16,184 nucleotides of DNA from Candidatus Latescibacterota bacterium. GTDB taxonomy: Bacteria > Latescibacterota > UBA2968 > UBA8231. Below are positions 14,738-16,184 of this stretch, in pieces. Position 1 is the first letter of the stretch. The number at the start of each line of letters is the position of its first letter. Where the stretch lies: positions 1 to 16,184 of the forward strand of contig JAJDUT010000072.1 in assembly GCA_022826515.1 (NCBI GenBank), in the 5' to 3' direction. The notes below the pieces were generated by a model. It was not told where the DNA came from, did not search any database, and saw only the letters and a program-made list of their open reading frames with translations. The translations under genes and the position numbers were made by a program.

Positions 14738-14761
14738 GCCGACGGCCATCCGCTCGTCGGC
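14738..14761. promoter_or_regulatory. Inverted repeat in the dprE1 / Uma2 divergent gap
   Basis: GCCGAC (14738-14743) and GTCGGC (14756-14761) pair with a 12-base loop, extendable by T14737-A14762. It lies in the 218-base divergent gap (14651-14868), next to an AT-rich patch (14709-14737) holding TATAAC-like boxes that may serve either gene. It could be an operator or an mRNA hairpin in the Uma2 leader. No T-run follows. Confidence 0.3.
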
Positions 14762-14868
14762 AGAATGTCCAAACTCCCCACGCCCTGTTGATGGGGTTTG
14801 TTTTACTTTACTTTTTGTTGATAGGAAGTTCGCACACCGCGTATCAAGCGACGAGAGAGGAGGGTGCT

Positions 14869-15429
14869 ATGCTCAGCCCCAATCCAGCCGTCAAGTTCAC
14901 CTATGAGGACTACCGGCACACTCCGGAGGACCAGCGCTATGAGTTATTGGACGGAGAATTGATTATGGCCCCGGCACCCAACTTAGGACACCAGCGAATT
15001 GACACCCGGCTAGGCTCACTGCTTCACACATTCGCACAGGAGAAAGGCTTGGGCGAGGTCTTTCACGCCCCCTGCGACGTAGTGCTATCGAACACGGACG
15101 TGGTGCAGCCAGACCTGCTGTTCGTCTCCAACGAGCGAGCACACCTGCTGCTCGGCGGCGATAATGTCCTCGGTGCGCCGGATTTGGTAGTAGAAATCCT
15201 GTCTCCCTCCACCGCTGGACGAGACCGGACGCTCAAACGCGCCCTGTACGCCAAGCACGGCGTGCAGGAATACTGGCTGGTCGATCCAGACGCCCGGACG
15301 GTGACGGTGCTGCAGCTTGCAGAGGGAGCCTTCGAGGTGGAGGCCATCTACGGCGAGGGACAGGCGATGACTTCGCCCACGCTCGTTGGCTTCACCGCTG
15401 ACCTGAACGAAATTTTCGGCCCGCGCTGA
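14869..15429 (+). CDS. Uma2-family (DUF820) PD-(D/E)xK endonuclease-like protein
   Basis: 186 residues, typical full length for Uma2 restriction-endonuclease-fold proteins, which are abundant and often multi-copy in cyanobacteria and environmental bacteria and whose role is unclear. The order is N-terminal FTYEDYRHTPEDQRYELLDGELIMAPAP, the catalytic Asp in VVQPDLLFVS, the catalytic Glu in DLVVEILSPSTAGRDR, then LKRALYAKHGVQEYWLVDP, the family signature. All expected acidic and Lys residues are present, so nothing suggests inactivity. The start at ATG 14869 is chosen for the strong GAGGAGGG 4 bases upstream; the longer reading to 14788 adds a hydrophobic stretch not found in the family. It is divergent from dprE1 and convergent with the XRE gene, with a 53-base gap. 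No restriction or methyltransferase gene is adjacent. Confidence 0.9.
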   Translation: MLSPNPAVKFTYEDYRHTPEDQRYELLDGELIMAPAPNLGHQRIDTRLGSLLHTFAQEKGLGEVFHAPCDVVLSNTDVVQPDLLFVSNERAHLLLGGDNVLGAPDLVVEILSPSTAGRDRTLKRALYAKHGVQEYWLVDPDARTVTVLQLAEGAFEVEAIYGEGQAMTSPTLVGFTADLNEIFGPR

Positions 15430-15482
15430 AACCGAGGCGGAGACGAGCTACAGAGCTTCAACCCCACAAAGGCGGACGCCTT

Positions 15483-15812
15483 CTACCCAAGGGAAGATAG
15501 CTGCATTTCCTCGGCGTCTTCATCTTCTTTGGATACAATGTCAATCTGCACCACAGCGTCCAATGCTTCGGCGACCTTCTTCAGGGTCCTGATCGAACAA
15601 TTCCCTTGGTTTTCCAATCGGCTAATCACCGGAGTACTAGTGTCTAGCTTCGCGGCCAATTGCGCTTGCGTCAGGCCTCGGTGCTTCCGCAGTTGGGCGA
15701 TTTTGACCGCCAGCCGCAGTTCATCAAGCCCTTGGTTGAACGATTCTGCAACCTCTGGATCGTTCAACTGTTCTTCGATAAATACCTGAACACTGGTCTT
15801 TTGGCGCACCAT
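15483..15812 (-). CDS. XRE-family antitoxin (HigA-like)
   Basis: 109 residues. The N-terminus (VFIEEQLNDPEVAESFNQGLDEL) is the helical segment typical of HigA-like antitoxins encoded after a HigB/RelE toxin. Residues about 52-95 are a Cro/C1-type helix-turn-helix (HRGLTQAQLAAKLDTSTPVISRLENQG, recognition helix at TPVISRLE), followed by CSIRTLKKVAEALDAVVQIDI. The tail is acidic (SKEDEDAEE). The start at ATG 15812 is supported by GAGGG 8 bases upstream; ATG 15845 is in frame but would overlap the old toxin end. It likely represses its own promoter. The frame is intact with no odd codons, while the toxin gene just upstream is broken, so this protein may now act only as a transcription regulator or as an antidote to a related toxin elsewhere. 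Confidence 0.88.
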   Translation of the reverse strand: MVRQKTSVQVFIEEQLNDPEVAESFNQGLDELRLAVKIAQLRKHRGLTQAQLAAKLDTSTPVISRLENQGNCSIRTLKKVAEALDAVVQIDIVSKEDEDAEEMQLSSLG

Positions 15813-15816
15813 TAGA

Positions 15817-16104
15817 TTAGCCCTCTTTTCTTTTTCGGTCCGCATTCATTCGTTCCATCGCAATCCGAATTTCTCTTTACGGAAGTTTCTGGCTTCGTTT
15901 TTCAAAGGCATGCAATAAGACAAAAACCCGATTCGCATCGCCATAGTACAATACGCGGTATTGATTCTTGCCGTCTCGCACTCGTAGCTCTCTTAACCGT
16001 CCCTCGACTTGGCTCGAATAAGGAAAGGGCAGGTTAATACCAAACGGCTTTGGTGCATGAATCGGTGTTTTTTTGGGTAGCTCGGTTGAATAAAAACAGG
16101 CTCC
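15817..16104 (-). pseudogene. Broken HigB/RelE-type (phage-derived Gp49-like) toxin gene
   Basis: In one frame on the minus strand the sequence reads ELPKKT, then INLPFPYSSQVEGRLRELRV, then RDGKNQYRVLYYGDANRVFV and LLHAFEKRSQKLP, a close match to the core and C-terminus of HigB/RelE-family mRNA interferases (L-P-x-P-Y-x-x-x-x-x-G-x-x-E-L-R, Y-R-V-L-Y, L-L-x-x-F-x-K). It is damaged in three ways. A TAA at 15877-15879 interrupts the usual K-x-P-x-R-E-I-x-x-A-x-x-R-M tail, whose remainder (REIRIAMERMNADRKRKEG) continues in frame to a TAA at 15817-15819. The central helix between LPKKT and INLPFP is shortened and unlike the family. There is no start codon: a TGA at 16105-16107 precedes the first recognisable residues. 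The old stop sits 4 bases before the antitoxin ATG, the classic toxin-first arrangement. Confidence 0.82.
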
Positions 16105-16184
16105 TCAGTAGATTGAGCACGACTTTCGCCAAAAAAACCCATGCTTTCTCGTCCAAGGAACCTGTCATGGCCAACCTATCGTCT
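16105..16184. other. Unassigned end of window beside the toxin relic
   Basis: These 80 bases should hold the toxin N-terminus and the operon promoter but do not read as such. On minus, short open frames exist, for example one from the ATG at 16141-16143 running through the relic in another frame, and one starting MTGSLDEKAWVFLAKVV; I recognise neither. On + a frame reading LSTTFAKKTHAFSSKEPV stays open to the window edge and could be the start of another gene. No support beyond openness. Confidence 0.2.

Noticed and set aside
15877..15879. Stop-codon readthrough or recoding in the toxin tail
   Set aside because: The stop is TAA, with no recoding signal seen, and the gene is also damaged at its middle and start, so decay is simpler.
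16099..16184. Possible insertion-sequence end or transposase fragment next to the toxin relic
   Set aside because: Open frames here are short, I recognise no transposase motif, and no terminal inverted repeat or target duplication can be seen within the window.

Overview
The window looks like a chromosomal segment of a GC-rich Gram-negative (diderm) bacterium, probably an uncultivated environmental lineage. It encodes a TonB-dependent outer-membrane receptor, a second outer-membrane barrel, periplasmic molybdopterin and PQQ enzymes and a DprE1/DprE2 pair. It also carries gene types common in large environmental genomes (Uma2 nuclease, XRE antitoxins, retropepsin-like protease, CHAD). The mix would fit a Latescibacterota- or Poribacteria-like genome, but this is an impression and not a placement. 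There is no phage, plasmid, complete insertion sequence, CRISPR array, rRNA or tRNA that I can support.

Layout. 1-157: tail of a secreted Ig-like protein on +. 168-206: a long REP-like hairpin. 356-1482 (-): a retropepsin-like protease and a HAD phosphatase, overlapping by 4 bases. 1596-9413 (+): five consecutive envelope genes: an Oar-like TonB receptor, a phenol-degradation-MetA-like outer-membrane barrel, the Moco enzyme MsrP, a small secreted protein and a PQQ-dependent dehydrogenase. 9452-12019 (-): an orphan XRE antitoxin, an unrecognised TIM-barrel/glycosidase-like protein and a CHAD protein. 12207-12554 (+): a STAS-domain protein behind a good sigma70-type promoter. 12579-14650 (-): the dprE1-dprE2 pair, overlapping by 4 bases. 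14869-15429 (+): a Uma2 nuclease. 15483-16104 (-): an intact XRE antitoxin preceded by a visibly broken HigB/RelE-type toxin gene.

How the genes may work together. The + strand block reads as an envelope redox and uptake module: two outer-membrane proteins and three exported proteins, two of them cofactor-dependent oxidoreductases (Moco and PQQ). Co-transcription of the whole block is inferred from order and spacing only. The dprE pair makes the activated arabinofuranose donor (decaprenyl-phospho-arabinose type) for cell-surface glycans; the other enzymes of that pathway are not in the window.

Most interesting observations: (a) the toxin relic beside a conserved antitoxin, plus a second antitoxin with no room for a partner; (b) a perfect 7-bp hairpin that buries the ribosome-binding site of msrP; (c) an MsrP whose Tat signal ends in a lipobox-like cysteine, with no MsrQ partner nearby; (d) DprE1 carrying Ala where the mycobacterial enzyme has the drug-reactive Cys387; (e) a PQQ dehydrogenase with Asn where E. 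coli glucose dehydrogenase appears to have its catalytic Asp. I did not find a clearly new multi-gene system.
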